DNA from: Homalodisca vitripennis
Lineage: Eukaryota > Arthropoda > Insecta > Hemiptera > Cicadellidae
Assembly: GCF_021130785.1 (NCBI RefSeq)
Contig: NW_025776788.1
Span: 60,922-124,921, forward strand
Reading direction: 5' to 3'
Length of the DNA stretch: 64,000 bases
Shown here piece after piece: positions 31,747-38,468 of the stretch. Every line of letters starts with the position of its first letter. The stretch's first letter is position 1. Made by a program: the position numbers and the translations under genes. The notes below the pieces were generated by a model. It worked only from the letters and a program-made list of their open reading frames with translations. It ran no database searches and was not told the DNA's origin.

Positions 31747-32161
31747 ACCTTTAACATTCGGGGAATTGGAAGAAATCTGCAAAAATATTAAACATTTTAG
31801 AGGAATCTTCATGAGAGATACATTACCTGAAAAAGTTAAGAAATTTGAATGTGGAATTGTGAATTTAGACTCGATTATGGGAAGTGGAACGCATTGGGTT
31901 TGTTATTATAAAAATGATAAGAATGCCTGTTATTTTGATTCGTATGGAAGAATTGAGGACAAACCACCTATAGAATTGATTAAATATTTGAAAAAATCAA
32001 GCGTCTACTACAATGATTCTCAGATTCAAGACTATAAAGATCCCCCAATTTGTGGTCATTTATGTGTTTTTGTTTTGAATGAACTGAGTACTGGTAAAGA
32101 TTTTAAAGAAGTTGTTAACAAATTATTACTTAATAAATATGGATTCACAAAATATTTTTGA
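31730..32161 (+). CDS. Adenain-like maturation cysteine protease
   Basis: This 143-residue protein matches the adenovirus-protease (C5, Ulp1-like) fold used by Polintons and adintoviruses to process capsid precursors. Visible active-site elements are H55 in G-T-H-W, D70 in Y-F-D-S-Y-G, a glutamine (Q100) and nucleophile C108 in C-G-H-L-C. The L-P ... G-I-V-N-L-D segment before the histidine is also typical. No ATG lies at the N-terminus: the frame opens with TTG at 31730, inside the last codons of the pX-like gene and beside an A9 run, and the first in-frame ATG (31808 region) would cut into the conserved fold. Translation by frameshifting, an unusual start or a base error are all possible. 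All catalytic residues are intact. Confidence 0.88.
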   Translation: MKKKFKPLTFGELEEICKNIKHFRGIFMRDTLPEKVKKFECGIVNLDSIMGSGTHWVCYYKNDKNACYFDSYGRIEDKPPIELIKYLKKSSVYYNDSQIQDYKDPPICGHLCVFVLNELSTGKDFKEVVNKLLLNKYGFTKYF

Positions 32162-32351
32162 CGTATTTGGAACACAAATTATTCAAAATGTAGATAATAG
32201 TTTGAATTTTGATAGATTGAGAAATGAGTTTGATAACAAGTTAGAAAATTTATTACAAAACCTTCCAGATTCAGATATGTTTGCTGTCGAGATTGAAGAT
32301 TTTAAAGCAGAATATGATAACAAACTTGCAAATTTTCATGAGTTCAAATGA
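32139..32351 (+). CDS. Small acidic helical protein
   Basis: 70 residues from the ATG at 32139 (context ATAAATATGG), overlapping the protease by 23 bases. Acidic and helical, with D-N-K-L-E-N-L-L and D-N-K-L-A-N-F repeats. It overlaps the next frame, so it may be the N-terminus of the fibre-like protein displaced by a frame change rather than a separate gene. No family was recognised. Confidence 0.45.
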   Translation: MDSQNIFDVFGTQIIQNVDNSLNFDRLRNEFDNKLENLLQNLPDSDMFAVEIEDFKAEYDNKLANFHEFK

Positions 32352-33177
32352 AGTTGCTGATAAAATAAAAACATTGGAAAAAGAAGTTGATGATGGTGTA
32401 AAAAAATTATTTACCAATTTAATGTCTCATATCGAAAAAGCTGATAAAATTACTGAAGCGATCAAAGTTGAAAAGAATTATGTTAGTTTGGCTAATAAAA
32501 AAAGAATTGTCGGTGTTCGACCTGGTATTGACAAACATGATGTTGTTGTTAAAGAACAAATTTTAAAACCTATAAAATTATCAGAAAACATCGATATTGT
32601 TGATTTACATGATCCGAATGTTAAAAATGCCTTAGATTTTAAAGGAAAAAGAATTAGCGGTGTTAGTAAAGGAATTAATCCATTTGATGTTGTTGTAATG
32701 ATTCAATTAGAAGATCCTATTAAAATGTTTAATGAACTAAAACAAAATTATGAGAATCATAAACAGCATGTTAAAGATTTTACAACAGAAGTCTATGAAA
32801 AACTTGATGAAAGAAGTAAAAGATCAGTAGACGATGTTGGTGAATTACTTGATAAAGTAAATAAACTAGAAGAAAACTTTAATACATATAAAAATAATGT
32901 TAATGAATTAGTTGGTGAAGTAATTAACAAAATTCTGGAAAATTTTGATACACGTTTCAATGAGAAAATAAACTTTTTTGAAAATTTTGGTACACGTTTC
33001 AATGAGAAAGTAACACATAATAATGAATTACTTAAAAGAATAGATGATCAATACTCTTTATATCTCGATAAAGTAAATAAACTAGAAGAAAACTTTAATA
33101 AATTTAAAGAAGATGTCGATAAAACTTTTGAAAACATCGACAACAGATTTAATGGAGTAGGCGGCTATGATGACTAA
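32338..33177 (+). CDS. Coiled-coil, fibre-like protein
   Basis: About 280 residues from the ATG at 32338 (the frame is open from 32281). Two repeats of a K-R-I-x-G-V-x-x-G-I-x-x-x-D-V-V-V motif near residues 75-95 and 120-140 resemble the 'I-x-N-V-x-x-P-x-x-x-x-D-A-V' units of phage and viral tail-fibre shafts. The rest is heptad-like coiled coil with a duplicated D-K-V-N-K-L-E-E-N-F-N block and a duplicated D-T/G-R-F-N-E-K block. A trimeric, receptor-facing fibre is an inference from architecture and from its place between protease and capsid genes; no sequence family match is claimed. Confidence 0.6.
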   Translation: MSSNEVADKIKTLEKEVDDGVKKLFTNLMSHIEKADKITEAIKVEKNYVSLANKKRIVGVRPGIDKHDVVVKEQILKPIKLSENIDIVDLHDPNVKNALDFKGKRISGVSKGINPFDVVVMIQLEDPIKMFNELKQNYENHKQHVKDFTTEVYEKLDERSKRSVDDVGELLDKVNKLEENFNTYKNNVNELVGEVINKILENFDTRFNEKINFFENFGTRFNEKVTHNNELLKRIDDQYSLYLDKVNKLEENFNKFKEDVDKTFENIDNRFNGVGGYDD

Positions 33178-33178
33178 T

Positions 33179-33194
33179 TTTCCTTATATAAATG
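33179..33194 (+). promoter_or_regulatory. Start-site promoter-like motif (gene at 33192)
   Basis: TTTTCCTTATATAA runs into ATGG. Confidence 0.65.
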
Positions 33195-33335
33195 GCGCTC
33201 ATATACTGTGTGAGGTGCAAAGAGAAAACTGCCACAAACGATATAAAATACTATGCGAACATTAACGGAGTTAAGAGAATTTCTGGAAAATGTGCTGAAT
33301 GTAACGCTAAAAAGAGCCAATTTATAAAAACTTGA
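33192..33335 (+). CDS. 47-residue zinc-ribbon miniprotein (DUF5679-like)
   Basis: A small gene with C6-x2-C9 and C34-x2-C37 flanking a lysine-rich loop that contains I-N-G-V-K-R. This is the size and pattern of the tiny Y-C-V-K-C zinc ribbons (DUF5679-like) found in many Polinton-type and large DNA viruses, function unknown. The start is fixed by the promoter-like motif and the frame is intact. It sits in the late gene cluster between the fibre-like and LSxxFI-repeat genes. Confidence 0.78.
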   Translation: MALIYCVRCKEKTATNDIKYYANINGVKRISGKCAECNAKKSQFIKT

Positions 33336-33336
33336 A

Positions 33337-33360
33337 ATTTTTCCCTAATAAATAGAGATG
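33337..33360 (+). promoter_or_regulatory. Start-site promoter-like motif (gene at 33358)
   Basis: ATTTTTCCCTAATAAATAG then AGATGG. Here the AT-rich core is separated from the start codon by a few bases, unlike most copies. Confidence 0.5.
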
Positions 33361-33756
33361 GCGGGACATTACAGTGCTTTCGATCTTTTTATAATGCAAC
33401 ACGAAAGAGATTTGAAAAAGGAACATTGGGACGATATTTCTCAAAAATATGAACTATCCGAAGATATGATGCGATTATACGTAAACAAATTGAATTGGTA
33501 TAACATTGCCAAATATCAAACTTTATCATCAGAGTTCATTCAAGAAAATATACATTATCAATTAAAAGATCATATGTCTGTTCTTTGTCTCTATCAACAC
33601 TTGAGCATAAAGTTTTTGGATGAAAATAAAGATACAGTTGATTGGAACAATATTATAGATAGCGGTTACTATCCTGTGCAGATTTTATTGAAATATGTGA
33701 CCGAGATCGCAAAATTTAAGGCAGAGAATCCTGAATATGACGAAGTAGATCATTAA
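33358..33756 (+). CDS. Protein with LSxxFI/VDW repeats
   Basis: 132 residues made largely of three short repeats: L-S-E-D-M-M then N-W-Y-N-I; L-S-S-E-F-I; and L-S-I-K-F-L then V-D-W-N-N-I. Repeats of the form L-S-x-x-F-I ... D-W-x-x-I are seen in several large DNA virus and phage proteins of unknown function. A related unit occurs once in the protein at 36360-36977. The protein probably forms a helical repeat scaffold. It has no signal peptide or membrane segment. Confidence 0.65.
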   Translation: MAGHYSAFDLFIMQHERDLKKEHWDDISQKYELSEDMMRLYVNKLNWYNIAKYQTLSSEFIQENIHYQLKDHMSVLCLYQHLSIKFLDENKDTVDWNNIIDSGYYPVQILLKYVTEIAKFKAENPEYDEVDH

Positions 33757-33867
33757 AAATGACTCTAATCTTTTTAATTATTTTACTAAAATTTATATCT
33801 TTTCTTATAAAAACGTACATTAGATCGATGAAAAAATGATATCTTTCTTATACATGATGTTTAAAAT

Positions 33868-33882
33868 TTGTCTTATTAAATG
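33868..33882 (+). promoter_or_regulatory. Start-site promoter-like motif (capsid gene)
   Basis: TTGTCTTATTAA runs into ATGGCG at 33880, which supports 33880 rather than 33836 as the true start of the capsid gene. Confidence 0.65.
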
Positions 33883-35074
33883 GCGGACTACAGAAAATAT
33901 GCTAGTGATATTGAAAGGGCGGAGTTTTAAAAATTTCTATCCAATTAGTAAACAACATTTGAATGAACCGAATAAAAGAACTGAGTTTAATATTGATTTT
34001 GGAGATAACTTTTGCTTGTCTAACTTCCAGTTTTATATTTCTGGAACTTTAACAAAACAAGATGGTCAAGCATATCTTGGAACTGATAATGTTAGATTAA
34101 TCGATAATTTTATACCGTTTTTATTTTCTAAGATTGAAGTAAGAAAACACAATAAATTGATAGAAGAAGTCGAAAACTGTGGTCAATTAAGCACTATTAA
34201 AGGAACTATTTCGTATTCAAAAAGTGATGTTATTTCTCAAACTTCTAATGGCTTTGAATCAGATTTTAAATTTGGTGTTTTTGAAGCAGCTGGAAATTTA
34301 TCTCATTTTGGATTAGGATTTTTTGAAAATGTTACTATTCCGATCTATAAAGGAGGATTTTATCTAAGTTTTATAAGAGCAGAAGACGATGATGCGATAT
34401 TAAAAACAAAAACTGGAAATGATATGCCAGTTGATGGCAAAATTACAATTACAGATTTTTTTATTAGAGTTCCAATGATTGATTATAAAACCACGAGTAA
34501 AATTAGGTTGATTGATGAAATTACAAAAAGTCAAAACATTATGTTTAATTTTCTAGATTGGCAATGTATTGAGCAAAAAGGTATTTCCGGAACAACTTAT
34601 TCGTTCGATATCACAAATATTTATAGAAACATCTTCAATCCCAAGTTCATTATTATAGGTTTTCAAACAGATAGACAGAATAATCAAGAAAAAAATCCTT
34701 CAAAGTTTGATAGTTTGAATGTAAAAAATATCAGAGTAAAATTGAACGGTTCTTATTATCCAGATGAATTACAAAACTTAAACATTTCAGGAGGTCTTTT
34801 CAGAATCATGTATCAGATGTATCAAGATTTTAAGAAAGTTTACTGTAATAATAAGGAAATGTATTACAATCCTAAAGAATTTTTAGCGAATAGACCTATT
34901 TATGTCATTGATACAACAAAGAGTTTGACAAATATTTCTGGTTCAAAGAACGATATAATTATCAATATGGATTTTCAAAAAGCTGTTACAAACTCGACAT
35001 GTTATGTGGTTGTGGTTTCTGAGAAATTTTTAGCCTATGATGTGATTAAGAACGATATTAGAGAAATTCAGTAA
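33880..35074 (+). CDS. Major capsid protein, double jelly roll (start frameshifted)
   Basis: About 397 residues. The body contains F-Y-P-I-S-K, S-K-I-E-V-R-K-H, the I-P-I-Y-K-G-G-F-Y-L-S-F stretch, F-I-I-I-G-F-Q-T-D-R and L-N-G-S-Y-Y-P, which mark the hexon-like capsid protein of Polintons and adintoviruses, the main building block of an icosahedral shell. The open frame runs from 33836, but the promoter-like motif points to the ATG at 33880, which lies in another frame and meets a stop after 16 codons at a T4A5 run. One base too many there would explain this. Beyond that point the frame is intact to its natural end. Confidence 0.85.
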
Positions 35075-36359
35075 AAATCGCGTTATTCGTCGGATAGTTT
35101 TAAAACTTTACAGAATTGTTTAAAGACATTGATAAAAGTATACATTTTAAATTGCATTAAAAAATTTTGAAAAATAGGGATGATATTAGGAAAAAAAACT
35201 ATTTCAAGGTCATGGACCGGAAGTGGTGATTTTAAAAAATACTTTAATATTTACTGATCCTATATACCAAATTACATCAAAAAAGCTCCAATAGTTCTCG
35301 AGATATAAGAGTTTAAAGATAAGGGATGATTGGGGTAGATTTTGAAAATTTTGTTATTTTCATGAAATTTTAAGTTGAACTCTCTTGTTTTTGAAGTTTC
35401 AGATTTTTCCGATAAAATTTTTTATTTTTCTTTGAATATTAAGAAATAGGGGATGATTTCACCCTTATGGATAAGTTAAGTCGAAAGAGTTAAGTATTTA
35501 CTATATGTGTACCAAATTTCATTAAAATCGGTTGAGTGGTTTTTGAACAACAAGGTTTGAAAGAAATATTGATATATACTTATTTAATATACATTGGAAA
35601 CTATAACAGTTCTAGGGAATTGAGACATTTCATTTTAACATGTTGGTAACACTACATCTCATCTTCATCTCTTGCTGGGTGTTGGCCACGTATAGCTAGC
35701 CATGTGTGATCCTCCTCTATTTTAACGAAATTTAACAAGATATATCATTATTTAGAAGATTCTAATGTATTTGCAAGTTGAAGAAAGAAGATATGGACTT
35801 TATATGAAGTAAGAAGATTGTGTGATGTTCTGTGTTTCTTGTTAAAAGTGAAGTGAAGTGTTCCACTGGGCGTTGCCATTTCATAGTGTTATTATATTTT
35901 ATAAGTTACTTTTATATTTGGGACTCGAAGAAAGACATTACAAGAAGATTGTGAATTTGTGTAGACATTCTAAACTGTGATAAAACATTGTGTGAAAATA
36001 GTGATGTAAAGTGATGAATTGTACGACGAAAAGTATCAAGGTCAAGCGTTAGTGACACGAACGCCTCTCAGCTGGAAAAGTATCAAGGTCAAGCGTTAGT
36101 TGAACTAACGCTCTCAGTAAAATATAATATGCTACGAGGTCACCGCGTTCCTAGTGGTAACGCCTACGTCATAGTTAGTGACACAAACGCCTCTCACATG
36201 TTTAAATAAAATGAGATTCGAGGTCAAGCGTTAGTGGTACAAACGCTCTCAGCAGACGTCACAAATCTAGAGTTGATTGAAATAAAACATATGATACCTT
36301 TCTTCTTATCCCATTCCCAATTTCTTAGAAGTTAAGTAGATATCGCAAAAACACGCACA
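35075..36359. other. 1.28-kb non-coding gap inside the element
   Basis: This is the largest gene-free part of the element. The first half has stretches typical of arthropod dispersed repeats (ACCAAATTTCATTAAAATCG at 35511), and the last third has a 45-bp repeat array. It may be a nested insertion or a regulatory/origin region. No open frame over 60 codons and no integrase trace was seen on either strand. Confidence 0.6.
36038..36253. repeat. Five ~45-bp repeats with internal dyad symmetry
   Basis: The unit is built as GGTCAAGCGTTAGT ... AACGCYTCTCAG. Copies lie near 36038, 36084, 36136 (diverged), 36174 and 36219. The second holds a near-perfect palindrome (AGCGTTAGT, two bases, ACTAACGCT); the others keep the GCGTT ... 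AACGC dyad. Regularly spaced dyads are what one expects of binding sites for a dimeric protein. Confidence 0.85.
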
Positions 36360-36977
36360 CTAACAACACTCATTTTGTATGTCTTTCATTATATCGTATT
36401 GAATTGCTGAATGACAAACGTTTCTCTTTTCTTCGTCAGAATCACACACACACAATATATCTGTTTCGTAAATGTTTTTTCCATATAATTTATCCCAATC
36501 TACAACAAAAGCGTGATCTCTTATAAATTCCTTTGATAAATCTTGTTGTTTACAAAGACTTGTTAAAAAACTAGCTGTTTGCATATTCCTTGGCCAGTAT
36601 GGATATTGTCTTCTCAACATTTCAACAAATAAACAATGAAATTTAGCATAAAAGCGATGAAAAATGTCAGATTGTTGGTGTTTTAGTTTATTTTGTAAAA
36701 ATCGGAATATTGTTCTTATTTTTCTATTATTTAATTTAAAATCTCCTATTACATTTAACATATTTATACTATCTAAGTTGTCTGTAATAAATTGCATTGA
36801 ACACTTTTTAGTAGTTAAAAGTTCTCTGAATTCGTTTTCATTTAAGGATTCGTTTTCACTTAAGGAAAATATCAACATTTGTTTAACATATTTAGGTAAT
36901 TCAAAGAAGTCTTTATAACTATTTCCTGTGGTAAGTTCTTTAAATGCTAGAAACTGAAGTGATTTTGGAGAGTTCAT
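36360..36977 (-). CDS. Unknown element protein with one LSxxFI/VDW unit
   Basis: 205 residues, intact frame. The N-terminus (P-K-S-L-Q-F-L-A-F-K-E-L ... L-P-K-Y-V-K-Q) looks like the short helical box with which many viral ankyrin or F-box-like proteins begin, but no known domain is certain. Near residues 150-165, L-S-K-E-F-I-R-D-H ... V-D-W-D-K-L resembles the repeats of the protein at 33358. Cysteine and histidine residues cluster at the C-terminus without an obvious zinc motif. A TTTTCTACTAAATAG box lies upstream, with about 12 bases before the ATG. Confidence 0.6.
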   Translation of the reverse strand: MNSPKSLQFLAFKELTTGNSYKDFFELPKYVKQMLIFSLSENESLNENEFRELLTTKKCSMQFITDNLDSINMLNVIGDFKLNNRKIRTIFRFLQNKLKHQQSDIFHRFYAKFHCLFVEMLRRQYPYWPRNMQTASFLTSLCKQQDLSKEFIRDHAFVVDWDKLYGKNIYETDILCVCDSDEEKRNVCHSAIQYDIMKDIQNECC

Positions 36978-37013
36978 GTTGTTTGGTGACTATTTAGTAG
37001 AAAAGTTTTTTAT

Positions 37014-37262
37014 TTAAGAAAAATAATTTGCTAAATTCATATTATTCTCTTTCATTCCTTCTAAAACTTCAAAAATATACTCTTTCGCTGATGAAAAATC
37101 TCGATTTCTTCCGGAATAATCTTTGTAATCATATACAAAATATCCTAAATAGTTGAATAATAAAATAAAATCATTTCTCTTTATCTCGGTAGTTGAAATA
37201 TAAACACAAACATTTGCGCTGAAAAATTTATATCTCGGCAGACTTAGTTCCATAATCTCCAT
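37014..37262 (-). CDS. Small unknown protein
   Basis: 82 residues with no recognised domain; aromatic-rich (Y-L-G-Y-F-V-Y-D-Y-K-D-Y). The start is well supported: on the minus strand GATTTTTTTATAA runs into ATGG, and the region is shared with the divergent gene at 37287, so both are driven from a 24-bp spacer. Confidence 0.6.
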   Translation of the reverse strand: MEIMELSLPRYKFFSANVCVYISTTEIKRNDFILLFNYLGYFVYDYKDYSGRNRDFSSAKEYIFEVLEGMKENNMNLANYFS

Positions 37263-37289
37263 TTATAAAAAAATCTTTTTGTTTAAATG
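37260..37289. promoter_or_regulatory. Compact divergent promoter, 24-bp spacer
   Basis: The spacer reads as two back-to-back copies of the start-site motif: TTTATAA-ATGG to the left and TTTGTTTAA-ATGG to the right. The whole segment CCAT...ATGG is a rough palindrome. Confidence 0.75.
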
Positions 37290-37796
37290 GAAGAGTATAA
37301 TGCCAACTGTTACAAGTGTTCTAATAGAGGAGAAATTATCGATAAAAGATATTTAGTTTGTAGAGGTTGTAATTTAATTTTGTTAGAAAGACCTAAACCT
37401 AAGAAATTTCGAAATAAATTAACACATTTGAATAACCTGCTTACAAAATTGCAATATGGAGACAAGAAGCAAACAAAATTTGTTACAGAATTTAGAAAAC
37501 AGAATAAAAATTTTTACTTATCTCTTGGAACCATTGACAAAATTATTTTCCTTTTCAAAGAATACATTAGGTTTGTTGGTTTAAATACACACGTTTATTA
37601 TGAAAAGATATTACCTGTATTTTTTTATTATCTGGATGTTGACTTTGTCTACGACTTTAAGCCAGAAATCCTCGATGATTTTATAGTACATTTGGAGAAA
37701 TTAAACGAAGAACCTCGTGAAAAGAATGCGGTTTTACTCACATTCTCCCCGACTTCTCGAGTGATTGTTAGCAAATTTCATTTTTTCCGTCTTTGA
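37287..37796 (+). CDS. VLTF3-like late transcription factor candidate
   Basis: 169 residues. The N-terminal zinc ribbon C8-x2-C11 ... C25-x2-C28 is followed by N43-K-L-T-H-L-N-N-L-L52 and a helical remainder. A zinc ribbon directly before an (N)-K-L-x-H-L-x-N-x-L helix is the layout of poxvirus/NCLDV late transcription factor 3 (VLTF3), which directs the viral RNA polymerase to late promoters. The assignment is by eye and needs a profile search; a TFIIB-like ribbon is the main alternative. It is transcribed from the divergent promoter at 37260-37289. The last ~15 residues look atypical and may follow a frame change. Confidence 0.55.
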   Translation: MEEYNANCYKCSNRGEIIDKRYLVCRGCNLILLERPKPKKFRNKLTHLNNLLTKLQYGDKKQTKFVTEFRKQNKNFYLSLGTIDKIIFLFKEYIRFVGLNTHVYYEKILPVFFYYLDVDFVYDFKPEILDDFIVHLEKLNEEPREKNAVLLTFSPTSRVIVSKFHFFRL

Positions 37797-37814
37797 ATTT
37801 TTTCTATTTAAATG
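37797..37814 (+). promoter_or_regulatory. Start-site promoter-like motif (right TIR gene)
   Basis: GAATTTTTTCTATTTAA runs into ATGG. This is the best match to the element-wide consensus. Confidence 0.75.
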
Positions 37815-38117
37815 GAGTTCTTGAAAGAGTTAAATGATATTGGAGAATGTAAGTTTAAAGAGTATAAGAAGTTAAATGAATTGGAAGAAATTAAGAAATA
37901 CAAAATTTTGAAATTGGAGAAAATGAAGGATAAATTCGGGTTTACAATAATTGCCGAGTTGGAAGATTGTAAAGTACACTTGCCGAACAGATTTTTGACT
38001 GTTTTGGATGAGAAAAAGATTAAAGAATTAAACAAAAATGAAAAATTACACTTGATTGTTACTGGAAAGAAGACTATAAAAGATAAAGACTGTGTTACAA
38101 TTAACTTTGTAGAGTAG
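37812..38117 (+). CDS. TIR-borne OB-fold-like DNA-binding protein, intact copy
   Basis: 101 residues. A helical, charged N-terminus (E-L-E-E-I-K-K-Y-K-I-L) is followed by K-D-K-F-G-F-T-I-I-A-E-L-E-D-C, then L-P-N-R-F and a strand-rich tail. Small proteins with a T-K-(Y/F)-G ... L-x-D ... L-P-x-R-F pattern recur in Polinton-type elements and fit an OB-fold single-strand DNA-binding protein; this is an inference. Most of the gene lies inside the terminal inverted repeat, so a second copy sits at the other end (21617-21928), where it is frameshifted. It reads towards the terminus. Confidence 0.65.
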   Translation: MEFLKELNDIGECKFKEYKKLNELEEIKKYKILKLEKMKDKFGFTIIAELEDCKVHLPNRFLTVLDEKKIKELNKNEKLHLIVTGKKTIKDKDCVTINFVE

Positions 38118-38398
38118 AAGATTTTTCGTCGTAGCAGACATTTCAAATAGATTGATTTGACAGCTCAAGAAAGTAGAAGCAAACAGCTATAGATTCGGTA
38201 ATTTTTCATTCGTGAGTTACAGATTCGTTTATTGTCCTTTAAACAGTATTTTTCATTGATTTACCGTCTGTCCCAAAAGTGAGCTAGAACCGCCTTACTG
38301 TTTGATTTTACAGATTCGTTTATTGTCCTTTAAACAGTATTTTCCCTTGATTTTCTGTCTGTCCCAAAAGTGCGCTAGAACCGCCATATTCATATCTA

Positions 38399-38400
<2 letters not shown>
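37914..38400 (-). repeat. Right terminal inverted repeat
   Basis: Mirror of 21333-21823. It ends CATATCTACT directly before the TA tract. It is four bases shorter than the left copy, all four in homopolymers. Confidence 0.93.
38218..38385 (-). repeat. Subterminal 91-bp direct repeat in right TIR
   Basis: Same pair of CTAGAACCGCC-bearing units as in the left TIR, in mirror order; no difference seen from the left copy in this outer part. Confidence 0.9.

Positions 38401-38464
<64 letters not shown>
38401..38464. repeat. (TA)32 tract at right element boundary
   Basis: Pure TA repeat directly abutting the element's CT terminus. The open frame 38302-38541 reads tyrosine-isoleucine repeats through it and is not a gene. 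Confidence 0.95.

Positions 38465-38468
<4 letters not shown>

Larger units (their letters stand above)
21333..38400. mobile_element. Integrated Polinton/adintovirus-like virus element, 17.07 kb
   Basis: The element is bounded by ~490-bp terminal inverted repeats starting AGTAGATATG and ending with its complement. It encodes family B DNA polymerase, packaging ATPase, adenain-like protease, double-jelly-roll capsid protein, penton-type protein and a PLA2-domain protein. This is the core set of Polintons (Mavericks) and adintoviruses, which are both transposon-like and virus-like. AG...CT ends and TIRs of this size also fit Polintons. Unlike canonical members no retrovirus-type integrase is visible. 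The accessory set (BRO-N, VLTF3-like and zinc-knuckle proteins) is NCLDV- or baculovirus-like. Several frames are broken, mostly at homopolymers. Confidence 0.93.

Noticed and set aside
36038..36253. CRISPR array
   Set aside because: Units are diverged, spacers are not unique sequence of constant length, and the setting is eukaryotic/viral.
36360..36977. Reading this gene as the missing integrase
   Set aside because: No DDE spacing, no HHCC zinc site and no chromodomain-like tail were seen.
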